DNA of 64,000 bases, taken from positions 1,251,501 through 1,315,500 of the forward strand of contig NZ_CP166625.1 in assembly GCF_041320595.1 (NCBI RefSeq), in the 5' to 3' direction. Below are positions 7,596 to 15,939 of this stretch, one piece after another. Made by a program: the position numbers and the translations under genes. The notes under the pieces were generated by a model. The model was not told the origin of the DNA. It saw only the letters and a program-made list of their open reading frames with translations, and did no database searches. This DNA comes from Pleomorphomonas sp. PLEO (GTDB lineage: Bacteria > Pseudomonadota > Alphaproteobacteria > Rhizobiales > Pleomorphomonadaceae). Numbering within the stretch: position 1 is the first letter of the stretch; each line of letters begins with the position of its first letter.

Positions 7596-9329
7596 ATGCC
7601 TAAAGTCATTCGCATCAACATGACGGATCTTTCGGTCCGCATCGATGAAGCGCCGGCCGCGTGGGCTGGTCTCGGCGGTCGCGCGTTGACATCAACGGTC
7701 GTTGCCGCCGAAGTGCCGCCGACCTGCCATCCGCTCGGCCCGAGCAACAAGCTCGTGTTCGCTCCAGGACTTCTGTCCGGCACGGCCGCTGGCAACGCAG
7801 GTCGCATGTCGGCTGGTGCCAAGAGCCCGCTGACCGGCACGATCAAGGAAAGCAACGCCGGTGGCACCTGCGGCCGCATGCTCGGTCGCCTCGACATCAA
7901 GGCGATCATCATTGAGGGTCAGCCCGCTCAGACCAATACGTGGTACCAGATCCGCATCAGCTCTTCGGGTGCGGTGATCGAGCCGGAAGCCGAAACGGTC
8001 GGCATGAACAATTTCGCCGTGCTGGAGTCGGTCGCCAATCGTTATGGAGAAGACAAGGGCGTCATCACCATCGGCTCGGCCGGTGAAAATCTGATGATGA
8101 TCTCGAACATCTCGACCCGTGACCCCGAAGGCAAGCTGCGCAGCTTCGGCCGCGGTGGTCTCGGCGCGGTCATGGGTTCGAAACGCATCAAGTTCATCAC
8201 CATCGATCAGGAGGGCACGCGCCCGGTTTCGTTGGTCGACTCGGCCGCCTTCAAGGCCGCCAACATGGTGTTCACCAAGGCCCTCAAGGATCATCCGGTT
8301 TCCGGCCAGGGTCTGCCGACCTATGGCACCGCCGTGCTGGTCAACATCCTGCACGAGATCGGCGGCCTGCCGACCCGCAACTTCACGTCGGGCCAGTGCG
8401 AGCATCATGACATGATCTCGGGCGAGCACATGTACGACACCATCGTCGCCCGTGGCGGCGAACCGACGCACGGTTGCTCGCTCGGCTGCGTGATCCAGTG
8501 TTCGCAGGTCTACAACGACAAGGATGGCAAGTACCTCACCTCCGGTTTCGAATACGAGACGATCTGGGCCTATGGCGCCGACTGCCTGATCGACAACCTC
8601 GATCTGATCGCCGAGTGCGACAACGTCATGGATGATCTCGGCGTCGACAGCATCGAGACCCCGGTGATGTTCGGCGTTGCCATGGAGGCTGGTGTCCTCA
8701 AGTTCGGTGATGGCACGGAAGTGCTGCGCATGCTGCGCGAGGAGATCGGCAAGGCGACGCCGCTCGGCCGCATCCTTGGCGGTGGTACTGGGCATGTTGG
8801 CAAGACCTATGGCGTTGCGCGCGTTCCCGTCGTCAAAAACCAGGCGATCCCTGCTTACGATCCGCGTGCGGTCAAAGGCATCGGCGTCACCTATGCCACG
8901 ACGACGCAAGGGGCCGACCACACCGCCGGCTACGCGGTGACGGCCAACGTGCTCAACGTCGGTGGCAAGGTCGATCCGCTGTCCAACGAGGGGCAGGTTG
9001 AGCTATCGCGTAATCTTCAGATCGCCACGGCGGCCATCGATTCGACCGGCCTCTGCCTGTTCATCGCCTTCCCGGCGCTCGACATTGCCGAGTGTCTGCC
9101 GGCGGCGGTGGATATGCTGAACGCCCGGTTTGGCGGCAGGCTGACGATGGACGACGTCGTCGGGCTCGGCAAGACCGTGCTCAAGCTAGAGCATGAGTTC
9201 AACCTCGCGGCCGGCATCGGGCCGGAGCAGGACCGCCTGCCCGAGTTCTTCGAGCTGGAGGCCATCGCACCGCACAACGTCAAGTGGGACATGGACCAGA
9301 AGGAACTGGCGAGCTTCTGGAACTTCTAA
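7596..9329 (+). CDS. aor: Aldehyde:ferredoxin oxidoreductase-family tungstoenzyme, catalytic subunit
   Basis: 577 residues, cytoplasmic (no signal). N-terminal AOR domain: GLGGRALTS, FAPGLLSGT and GRMSAGAKSPLTGTIKESNAGG, the loops that hold the bis-pterin tungsten cofactor. The cluster-binding cysteines are C294, C298, C302 and a distal C487 (DSTGLCLF). The spacing C-x3-C-x3-C differs from the C-x2-C-x3-C of Pyrococcus AOR. E321 (FEYETIW) and H442 (GADHTAGYA) align with the active-site Glu and His regions. Such enzymes oxidise aldehydes to acids (or reduce acids) with ferredoxin-like partners. The ATG at 7596 follows GGAGGAAGAG. Neighbours for cofactor synthesis and tungstate uptake make tungsten the likely metal. 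The substrate is unknown. Confidence 0.93.
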   Translation: MPKVIRINMTDLSVRIDEAPAAWAGLGGRALTSTVVAAEVPPTCHPLGPSNKLVFAPGLLSGTAAGNAGRMSAGAKSPLTGTIKESNAGGTCGRMLGRLDIKAIIIEGQPAQTNTWYQIRISSSGAVIEPEAETVGMNNFAVLESVANRYGEDKGVITIGSAGENLMMISNISTRDPEGKLRSFGRGGLGAVMGSKRIKFITIDQEGTRPVSLVDSAAFKAANMVFTKALKDHPVSGQGLPTYGTAVLVNILHEIGGLPTRNFTSGQCEHHDMISGEHMYDTIVARGGEPTHGCSLGCVIQCSQVYNDKDGKYLTSGFEYETIWAYGADCLIDNLDLIAECDNVMDDLGVDSIETPVMFGVAMEAGVLKFGDGTEVLRMLREEIGKATPLGRILGGGTGHVGKTYGVARVPVVKNQAIPAYDPRAVKGIGVTYATTTQGADHTAGYAVTANVLNVGGKVDPLSNEGQVELSRNLQIATAAIDSTGLCLFIAFPALDIAECLPAAVDMLNARFGGRLTMDDVVGLGKTVLKLEHEFNLAAGIGPEQDRLPEFFELEAIAPHNVKWDMDQKELASFWNF

Positions 9330-9335
9330 GTCGAG

Positions 9336-9566
9336 ATGATCATGTGGGTCACGGTCAAACTCTTCGCGACGTTTCGCGAAAACCGCTTCAAGGAGGCCCG
9401 GCGGCAGTATCCGCCGGGAACCACCGTTGCCGACGTGGCGACGGAACTTGAAATCGAGCATGGCCTGATCGGCATGATCTTCATTCATGGGCGCGCGGCC
9501 GAACTCGACCGCGTGCTTGATGAGGGCGACGTTCTGGCGCTCTTTCCTCTCCTTGGAGGAGGATAG
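9336..9566 (+). CDS. MoaD/ThiS-family sulfur-carrier protein
   Basis: 76 residues, beta-grasp fold pattern (VTVKLFATFRENR, PPGTTVADVATELEI, RVLDEGDVLALFPLLGGG). It ends in Gly-Gly-Gly, with the terminal Gly-Gly needed for thiocarboxylation, so it is a competent sulfur carrier for pterin dithiolene formation. It lies 6 bp after aor and is certainly co-transcribed. ATG 9336 or ATG 9342 are both possible starts. A dedicated MoaD beside aor is common and suggests a carrier for the tungsten cofactor. A strong terminator follows at 9648. Confidence 0.88.
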   Translation: MIMWVTVKLFATFRENRFKEARRQYPPGTTVADVATELEIEHGLIGMIFIHGRAAELDRVLDEGDVLALFPLLGGG

Positions 9567-9647
9567 GCCTCGCCTCCTAGGGGTCTGTCAGTCGGCAAGC
9601 CTGCGCCCCCAACGCGGACCTTGCTGTCGAGCATCGGAACCAACGTA

Positions 9648-9685
9648 GAGGAGGCCCATCCGCACGGGCCTCCTCAGCCGTTTTT
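9648..9685 (+). terminator. Rho-independent terminator after aor-moaD
   Basis: GAGGAGGCCC (9648-9657), an 8-nt loop and GGGCCTCCTC (9666-9675), a perfect 10-bp stem, then AGCCG and T5 at 9681-9685. It separates aor-moaD from the accessory genes that follow in the same direction. It should make the two enzyme genes a distinct, more abundant transcript or act as a partial terminator. Confidence 0.8.
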
Positions 9686-9709
9686 GAAGTCGGCAGGACG
9701 GAGGGAATT

Positions 9710-10477
9710 TTGCTTTCGAATGTGGAACTCCAGCGCTACAGCCGACACATCCTGCTTCGGGACATCGGCGGTCCTGGTCAGAACAAGCTGAAGGCTACCC
9801 GGGTTCTGTGCGTCGGTGCGGGCGGGCTTGGTTCGCCTGTGATCGAGTATCTGGCCGCTGCTGGTGTTGGCACGCTCGGGCTCGTCGACGACGACAAGGT
9901 CAGCCTCTCCAACCTGCAGCGCCAGGTGGTGCATTCAACGGCCAACGTCGGCAAACTCAAGGTCGAGAGCGCCAGCGAGCGCGTTGCCGCCATCAATCCC
10001 CATGTCAATGTCGAACTTCATCCGTTCCGTCTGGATGCCCATAACATCCAGGAACTGGTGAAGGCCTATGACATCGTGGTCGACGGGACCGACAACTTTC
10101 CGACCCGCTTCCTGGTGGCCGATACGGCCTATGCCTGCCGCAAGCCGCTCGTCACGGCGGGGGTGCTCGAATTCTACGGCTCCCTGACGACGCTGCTTCC
10201 TTACGAAACCGATGCGAGTGGGCAACTCAACCCGAGCTGGCGCTGCCTGATGCCCCGGGAGCCGGACACGGCCGCGCTGACCTGCTCCGAGGTTGGCATT
10301 CTCGGCAGCGTCGTCGGTGTGCTGGGCACGCTTGCCGCTTGCGAGGTGCTGAAGCTGATCACCGGCGTCGGCCAACCGCTCATCGGCCGGTTGCTGATGG
10401 TCGACATCCGCGACATGGGCTTCGATCTCGTCGACTACTACCGAAATCCGATGTCGCCTGTCTTCGGGCAAACTTGA
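9710..10477 (+). CDS. ThiF/MoeB-family adenylyltransferase
   Basis: 255 residues. It has the E1-like fold: RYSRHILLRDIGGPGQ opening, GAGGLGSPV nucleotide loop (about residue 37), LVDDDKVSLSNLQRQ with the Mg/ATP Asp and the Arg finger, and DGTDNFPTRF. The cysteine in LTCSEVGILG aligns with the reactive-Cys region. The two CxxC zinc pairs of classical MoeB are absent, as in ThiF/HesA forms linked to tungstoenzyme clusters. Expected role: adenylation of the C-terminal glycine of the nearby MoaD-like carrier. It starts with TTG at 9710 behind GGACGGAGGG. Confidence 0.88.
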   Translation: MLSNVELQRYSRHILLRDIGGPGQNKLKATRVLCVGAGGLGSPVIEYLAAAGVGTLGLVDDDKVSLSNLQRQVVHSTANVGKLKVESASERVAAINPHVNVELHPFRLDAHNIQELVKAYDIVVDGTDNFPTRFLVADTAYACRKPLVTAGVLEFYGSLTTLLPYETDASGQLNPSWRCLMPREPDTAALTCSEVGILGSVVGVLGTLAACEVLKLITGVGQPLIGRLLMVDIRDMGFDLVDYYRNPMSPVFGQT

Positions 10478-10487
10478 GGGGCGGCGG

Positions 10488-10847
10488 ATGACCGGGCAAA
10501 TCGAACTCATCGCCTTCATGGGATTGCGGACGCTGTTCAGCGAACGCGGCTGGCCCATCCCGAGGCTTGTCGATCTGCCAGAGGACATGACGGGTGAGGA
10601 ACTGCTCCATTTCCTCGCGATCGAAAGTGCCAAGGTGGAGGCCCTGATCGTCAATCGGTCGGCCATTGCCGTGGAGGATGCCGTCATCCATCCCGGCGAT
10701 CGGGTCACCCTTGTTCCCCCGGGAGTACCGGGGCCGCATCGCCTTTTGCTTGGCATTCATGGTCAGACCAAGCCTGCTCAACCGTTTGGCCTTTCTTTTC
10801 CGGCAGTTGCGGAAAAAGACGATGGCGACGAGGGCAACAGCCAATGA
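10488..10847 (+). CDS. MoaD/ThiS-like protein with C-terminal extension
   Basis: 119 residues. A beta-grasp core is visible (LPEDMTGEELLHFLAIES, EALIVNRSAIAVEDAVIHPG, DRVTLVPPGVPGPHR), but the usual terminal Gly-Gly is replaced by GPHR plus a ~30-residue basic and acidic tail. It therefore probably cannot carry sulfur directly unless it is processed. Its stop overlaps the next start (ATGA), so it is translationally coupled to the iron-sulfur protein. It may be a structural partner rather than a sulfur donor (inference). Confidence 0.65.
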   Translation: MTGQIELIAFMGLRTLFSERGWPIPRLVDLPEDMTGEELLHFLAIESAKVEALIVNRSAIAVEDAVIHPGDRVTLVPPGVPGPHRLLLGIHGQTKPAQPFGLSFPAVAEKDDGDEGNSQ

Positions 10848-12331
10848 CCCTCGACAGACCGGAAAGCCTTGCGCGGTCAGCCATGACCATCTGTGTCAAC
10901 TGCGAGCAATGTCGCGAGTTGATGGAGGATGCGCCGTGCCAGTATTTCCCAAGGCTGTTTAACCTCGCCGACCGCGCTAAGGCCGGTGGCAAGCCAGTAT
11001 CAGGTCTGGATCTGGCAGAGCTGATCGACCTCTGCAATGCCTGCGGGCAATGCCCCTGCCGCCCGGTTCAGAGCGATATTCGCCGGGCCAAGGATGCCTT
11101 CGTCGAGCGCGATGGGTTGCCGCTGGCCAGTCGCTTCATCGAGAATGTCCAATTGGTCGGGCGGGTCTGCGGCACCTTTCCCTCGCTGGTCAACGCCGTC
11201 ATGAGAAGCCCGCGGCTGGGCAAGCTGGCCCGTCGGCTGGTCGGCGTCCACGCGGATCGGAAGATGCCGTCGTTCCCGCGCGATCGCCTGGGGCGCTGGA
11301 TTGCCCGGCGCGGCCTCGATCGCCCGAAGCAAACGGAAGGGCGTAAGGTTACCTACTTCGTTGGCTGCACGGCGCGTTACATGTTCCCCGATGTCGCCAA
11401 GGCGACCATTGAGGTCCTGGAGAGAAACGGCATCTCCGTCTATGTGCCGGAGCAGAAGTGCTGCGGCATGCCGACCTACCTCGAAGGCGACAAGCCGTTC
11501 ACGCTTGATCTCGTCTCGGCCAATCTGCCGGTGCTGCAGCAATGCGTGGAAGACGGCTATGACATCGTCACGGCATGTCCGACCTGTTCGTTCATGTTCA
11601 AGTCGGTGCTGGCCCGCGATGCCCAGTTCTCGCCTGCCTTCCGCGACCGCATCCGCGCTCTTGGAGTCGATCTTGAAGGCGATACCGGGGCGATCGCAAA
11701 GCAGCTTGCCGCCGAAGTATCCGCTCCGTCGGGACGCACGAGCAGTGTCGCTCGGGAGTTTCTCGCCCCCTGGGTGGTCAACTATAATCTCGGGCTGCAT
11801 GCCGAGACCGATCGGGGCGACGTCGGCTATTTCGCAGCTTGGGATGCCCACCAGCGCATCAAGGTCGCCGCTCACGTCTTCGAGCTCGGAGAATATCTCG
11901 GGGTGCTTCATCGCGAGGGCGGACTGCATCTTCCCCCCATGGTAACATCCGAAAAGCTCTCCTATTTCCCGCCCTGCCACCTCAGGGAGCAGAACATGGG
12001 ACGCCCATGGCTCGATCTGCTCAACGAGGCGCCCAAGGCCGATGTTTCGCCAGTGGGGCAGCCGATGGATTGCTGTGGGCTTGGTGGCATCATGGGATTC
12101 AAAAAGGACTTTCATGCCGCTTCCCTGGCGATGGGGCGCGGCTTGATCGACAGGGTTGGGGAAGCGGCCCCGGACAGGATTGTGACCGAGTGCCTGGCCT
12201 GTCGGCTGCAATTCATGCAGATGCAGGAAAAGCCGGTTTCGCATCCAGTTGAGTTGCTGGCCGAGGCCTATCGAGCCGAAAAGGTCAGATTCCCTTTGAG
12301 TGAGATTGGCCAAGAGCGCGGAAGTCCGTGA
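10844..12331 (+). CDS. HdrD/GlpC-like iron-sulfur oxidoreductase with two CCG domains
   Basis: 495 residues, soluble. The N-terminus has two ferredoxin-type cysteine groups (C17, C20, C23, C32 and C64, C67, C70, C72). Two CCG (cysteine-rich, DUF224) domains follow: GCTARYMFP with QKCCGMP, and PPCHLREQ with MDCCGLGGIMGF. This is the architecture of heterodisulfide reductase HdrD and of GlpC-like electron carriers. Next to aor, it probably passes electrons from the tungstoenzyme to a membrane quinone or another carrier, in place of a ferredoxin (inference). It is coupled to the preceding gene by an ATGA overlap. Confidence 0.85.
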   Translation: MTLDRPESLARSAMTICVNCEQCRELMEDAPCQYFPRLFNLADRAKAGGKPVSGLDLAELIDLCNACGQCPCRPVQSDIRRAKDAFVERDGLPLASRFIENVQLVGRVCGTFPSLVNAVMRSPRLGKLARRLVGVHADRKMPSFPRDRLGRWIARRGLDRPKQTEGRKVTYFVGCTARYMFPDVAKATIEVLERNGISVYVPEQKCCGMPTYLEGDKPFTLDLVSANLPVLQQCVEDGYDIVTACPTCSFMFKSVLARDAQFSPAFRDRIRALGVDLEGDTGAIAKQLAAEVSAPSGRTSSVAREFLAPWVVNYNLGLHAETDRGDVGYFAAWDAHQRIKVAAHVFELGEYLGVLHREGGLHLPPMVTSEKLSYFPPCHLREQNMGRPWLDLLNEAPKADVSPVGQPMDCCGLGGIMGFKKDFHAASLAMGRGLIDRVGEAAPDRIVTECLACRLQFMQMQEKPVSHPVELLAEAYRAEKVRFPLSEIGQERGSP

Positions 12332-12349
12332 AAGGCTGGAGGCAAGTTT

Positions 12350-13603
12350 ATGGTGCAGTTGAGTTCTGATGCCTTCGCCTTCGGAGGTGATCTGATGCCG
12401 GTCGAGGAGGCCCTCGATTTGGTTGCCGCCAGGATTCCGCCGATCGGCGAGACGGAAAGCGTCGGGCTGATAGATGCCGACGGACGCTTTTCGGCTTCTG
12501 ACGTGATGGCCCCGATCGATCTGCCGGCTTTCGACAATTCCGCGGTCGATGGCTACGCCGTGGCTTATGCCGACTTGCTGGCAGGTGGACCAACTGTGCT
12601 GCCGATCAGCGCCAGGGTTGCGGCAGGCGAACCTGCCTCGGAGACCCTCGCCGCCAAGACGGCCGTGCGGATCTTCACGGGGGCTCCCATGCCGCCTGGT
12701 ACCGACACGGTATTCATGCAGGAAGACGTTGCTCTCGACGATGATGGACGCGTCGAATTGCCGCCTGGTCTCAGAAAGGGGGCAAACCGTCGCCCTCGGG
12801 GTGAGGATATAGCTGCCGGCAGCGTTGCCGTCCCCGCCGGGAAGAGGCTGGAACCGCGCGACATAGCTCTTCTTGCAGCCCTTGGCGTCACGTCCCTAAA
12901 GGTTCGCAGGCGTCCACGTGTGGCGGTCTTCTCGACCGGCAACGAGTTACGCGATCCAGGGCAGGCGCTCGGCGCGGCGGCGATCTACGATTCAAACCGA
13001 TTTTCGTTGCAGGTGATGCTGAAGCGAGCCGGATGCGAAGTGTCCGATCTCGGCATCCTGCCCGACAACCGCGACGTCACGGTCCAGCGTCTTGATGCTG
13101 CCAGCCATACGCATGATCTCATCGTTACCTCGGGCGGCGTTTCGACCGGCGAGGAGGACCATGTCCGAGCGGCGATCGCGGCCGGCGGTTCCATGGTGTT
13201 CTGGAGGCTCGGGATCAAGCCGGGGCGGCCGCTCGCCATGGGGATCATCAATGGAACGCCCTTGATTGGCCTCCCGGGCAACCCTGTCGCCGTTTTCGTC
13301 ACCTTCGCCCACGTGCTTCGGCCACTGGTGGTCGCGCTCTCGGGAGGCAAGCCGACGCCTCTGTCGGCCATGACCGTCTTCTCCGGCTTCGACTACCGGA
13401 AAAAAGCCGGCCGGCGTGAGTATGTCCGGGTGTCGTTGGAGCAGTCCGACGGCCGGACCGTCGCCCAAAAATACCCTGTCGATGGCGCGGGCGTGCTCAC
13501 GTCCCTGACTCGGACAGACGGGATGGTGGAGTTGCCGGAGTCCTGTACGGAAGTCAGGCGCGGCGATCCAATTTCGTTCTACGCCTACAGCCAACTCATT
13601 TGA
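12350..13603 (+). CDS. moeA: Molybdopterin molybdenumtransferase MoeA (first copy)
   Basis: 417 residues, full-length MoeA. Conserved parts: PAFDNSAVDGYAV, KTAVRIFTGAPMPPGTDTVF, RGEDIAAG, VAVFSTGNEL, YDSNRF, TSGGVSTGEEDHV, GIKPGRPLAMG and GLPGNPVAVFV. MoeA inserts the metal oxyanion into adenylated molybdopterin. All active-site loops look intact, so this copy should be functional, probably for tungstate in this context. It starts at ATG 12350, 18 bp after the iron-sulfur protein. Two more MoeA homologues follow downstream. Confidence 0.93.
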   Translation: MVQLSSDAFAFGGDLMPVEEALDLVAARIPPIGETESVGLIDADGRFSASDVMAPIDLPAFDNSAVDGYAVAYADLLAGGPTVLPISARVAAGEPASETLAAKTAVRIFTGAPMPPGTDTVFMQEDVALDDDGRVELPPGLRKGANRRPRGEDIAAGSVAVPAGKRLEPRDIALLAALGVTSLKVRRRPRVAVFSTGNELRDPGQALGAAAIYDSNRFSLQVMLKRAGCEVSDLGILPDNRDVTVQRLDAASHTHDLIVTSGGVSTGEEDHVRAAIAAGGSMVFWRLGIKPGRPLAMGIINGTPLIGLPGNPVAVFVTFAHVLRPLVVALSGGKPTPLSAMTVFSGFDYRKKAGRREYVRVSLEQSDGRTVAQKYPVDGAGVLTSLTRTDGMVELPESCTEVRRGDPISFYAYSQLI

Positions 13604-13674
13604 TGGCTGCCATGAGAGTCCTTTGGTTTGGTTCGGACGTCGAAGCAAACGTTGCGATTTAGAGGTTGGTCGAG

Positions 13675-15411
13675 ATGAATCTGCCAATCAGAAACTATGG
13701 CGGCGAGTGTGGGTCTCCCTTCGAAGACGCCACCGAGTGCGGGCCATGTCATCCGCGATTCAGGCCGCACCATCAGGCTGCCAGCCGGCGCCATGGGGCA
13801 CACGACGGCCAGATTCTTGCGGTACGATCACACTTCCTGACAACCGGGGCTGTGCCTGAAGGGGTGCCGTCGCCCCTGGTTCGATCCTGGCAGCGAAGCA
13901 GTCAGTTCGGTTTTGCCTCTCCAACGCTGAACAAGCAGCGTGACCGGCTCGCAGAATCGGGGATCAAATCCCTGAAGGAGCGCAACAACGACCTGATCAT
14001 GTCCGCTCTCGATGAGATGGCATCGCTCGGAGAGGAGTTAAGCGCCCAATGGGGTGTGGTCATTCTGACCGATCCTTCCGGTATTGTGCTGGCCCGCCAG
14101 GGCAATGGGTCGTTTTCCCTTGAGGCGGATCGGCTAGGGCTCAACGAGGGGTTCGATTGGTCGGAAGAGGCGATCGGGACGAACGCCATCGGGACGGTGG
14201 CGCTGGAAAGAACAGCTCTCACCATCACTGGCGCCGAGCATCTTTTCTGCCTCAATACGTCCATTAGCTGCTCGGCGGTGCCCATTCTCGATCCGTCGGG
14301 TGCGCTGGCTGGCGTGCTGGACGTCTCGACATCACTGTCGGTACCTCATGACTATCTGCCACTGCTGCTCAGGCGTTCCGCGCTCGAAATCGAACGTCGC
14401 CTGTTCGAGCAGCGCTTTCCGCGGCACCTGAAACTTCGGTTCCATTCCAGCGAACACCTTTTCGGTGGTATTCGCGACGGTCTTCTCGCTTTCGACGACG
14501 ATCGCTTGGTCGGCGCCAACCGCGCTGCGCTGGAGCTGATCGGGCACGATTGGCCGATGGTTGGGATGGTGCGATTTGAAGAGCTTTTCACCACTGGATA
14601 CGACACCGTTGAACGGATGGCGCTGTCCGGCAAAAGCAATCTTCGCTCGACTGATGGCAGAGAGTTTTTCGCGAGCCTGCAGCTACCAGCGAAATCGGCG
14701 CCCCTCACGCATTCGTCTTCGTTCGCCAGCTCGAACCGCGGAGCCGACGCGGATGAACCCGAGCAGGAAACGCGCCCGCATCTGATCATTTCGAAGATGC
14801 AGGAACGAGGCACGCTCAGATTCCGCAAAATGAAAGCCGGCCAGCTTCTTTACGGCGCCAATCTAGTGGACGCGTGCGGAGAGGCCATTCTGGTCTTCGC
14901 TTCGGGCCGGTATCGCTGTTTTGCATCGCATGAGGGTCGGGAACTAACCCTGTTCAGACTGGCGATCGGCGATGCCATACCCCTGGGTGCCGATCTCGCC
15001 GTCGAAGTTTGCGCGGATGGCGACGTCATCGTTATTCCGCGAACATTGTTCCAAAAGCTCCTGCGGAAATATCCCGAATTCGGTAGCTGCGTGATGCCGG
15101 TCATCGAGCGGCTGCTTGGTCAGTCGTTGGCCATGGTTGGCGATATGGCTTTCCGTAGCGTACGTCACCGGGTCATTCGCCATATTTGCACGCTCGCCGA
15201 TCACGAAGGGTGCGAGACGCAAACCGGTACTGTCATCGAAGGGGCGCCGAGCGGTGAAGAGCTCGCCACGGCGATCGGCGCTGCCCGTCAGTCCGTTTCA
15301 ACCGTTCTGGCCGAACTCATCCGTTGCGGTGAGGTGTACCGTCCTTCGCCCCGTACCCTAATAATACCGAATATCGACCGTCTCCGCGTGGAGCTGGAAA
15401 GCTCGGCTTGA
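13675..15411 (+). CDS. Hybrid AcoR-type (GAF) and Crp/Fnr-type transcription regulator
   Basis: 578 residues from ATG 13675 (AGAGG upstream). The N-terminal half is like AcoR-type activators: a PLVRSWQRS motif, then a GAF domain (WSEEAIGTNAIGTVALERTA, AVPILDPSGALAGVLDVS) and a PAS-like segment (GLLAFDDDRLVGANRAAL). The sigma-54 AAA+ domain usually found next is missing. Instead, the C-terminal ~190 residues are a Crp-like cyclic-nucleotide-type barrel (ERGTLRFRKMKAGQLLYGAN, DGDVIVIPRTLFQKLL) and a Crp winged helix (SGEELATAIGAARQSVSTVL). It probably senses a small molecule through GAF and controls the aor or tup genes with sigma-70 polymerase (inference). Confidence 0.85.
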   Translation: MNLPIRNYGGECGSPFEDATECGPCHPRFRPHHQAASRRHGAHDGQILAVRSHFLTTGAVPEGVPSPLVRSWQRSSQFGFASPTLNKQRDRLAESGIKSLKERNNDLIMSALDEMASLGEELSAQWGVVILTDPSGIVLARQGNGSFSLEADRLGLNEGFDWSEEAIGTNAIGTVALERTALTITGAEHLFCLNTSISCSAVPILDPSGALAGVLDVSTSLSVPHDYLPLLLRRSALEIERRLFEQRFPRHLKLRFHSSEHLFGGIRDGLLAFDDDRLVGANRAALELIGHDWPMVGMVRFEELFTTGYDTVERMALSGKSNLRSTDGREFFASLQLPAKSAPLTHSSSFASSNRGADADEPEQETRPHLIISKMQERGTLRFRKMKAGQLLYGANLVDACGEAILVFASGRYRCFASHEGRELTLFRLAIGDAIPLGADLAVEVCADGDVIVIPRTLFQKLLRKYPEFGSCVMPVIERLLGQSLAMVGDMAFRSVRHRVIRHICTLADHEGCETQTGTVIEGAPSGEELATAIGAARQSVSTVLAELIRCGEVYRPSPRTLIIPNIDRLRVELESSA

Positions 15412-15939
15412 TTTCCAGCATTGCGGCCGCTTTCTAACCGGGACGACCAGGCAAGCGCTTTCGTTGGCGTAATCCATGTTGCGCGAACGGCGCGTGACAT
15501 GTCGCCGCCAGCCAAGCTTCTTATCCATTTGGACCACTGGGCTAGGGAGAAACCTTGCCGCCCGACGCCTGTCGCCTAAGTGACAGCCTTTTCGCCCAAG
15601 TTAATGTAGCCAGAGTCAATCGTTTCAGTGGCTCATCGGGCGGAATACTGCCAGTCGCTTTGACTCGGGGAAAGCCCCCACCGTCGCTGAAACCGCACTG
15701 ACAATATGAGGACTTTGGCGACGAGGTGTTCGGCGACAGCAAGAAAGACATCTTGGAACTTGGTCGGCTTCGAACTTGAGGCCCTTGAAATTCAAGACAA
15801 AATTAACAAGTTAAACATGATCTCTATAAGCTGTCCGAAGGTCGATGTTCCAAAAGTCCCAGACGATGCGCAGAAAGAATAATTGGATCGCCACTGGTTC
15901 AAAACCATAGGTCGACCATAATACTACGTGGAATGCGGT
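15412..15939. other. 528-bp intergenic region upstream of tupBCA
   Basis: A weak terminator-like hairpin (CTGTCGC-ctaa-GTGACAG then CCTTTT, 15569-15592) may end the regulator transcript. Most of the rest is non-coding or degraded, apart from one small ORF listed separately. I looked for a Moco/Tuco-type riboswitch or a ModE box in front of tupB and saw no convincing match. A short GGTT-caa-AACC inverted repeat lies near 15896-15906. Confidence 0.4.
15706..15882 (+). CDS. Small ORF of unknown origin, possibly a gene remnant
   Basis: 58 codons from ATG 15706 to TAA 15880-15882. The C-terminal part (GFELEALEIQDKINKLN, SCPKVDVPKVPDDAQKE) looks protein-like and helical, but the N-terminal part (MRTLATRCSATARKTSW) does not. 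A neighbouring frame just upstream reads YEDFGDEVFGDSKKDILELG, so this may be a frameshifted relic. No family was recognised and there is no good ribosome binding site. Confidence 0.25.
   Translation: MRTLATRCSATARKTSWNLVGFELEALEIQDKINKLNMISISCPKVDVPKVPDDAQKE

Noticed and set aside
7692..8921. Minus-strand ORF of 409 codons antisense to aor
   Set aside because: Shadow frame without domain signals; the plus-strand frame is a clear AOR-family protein.
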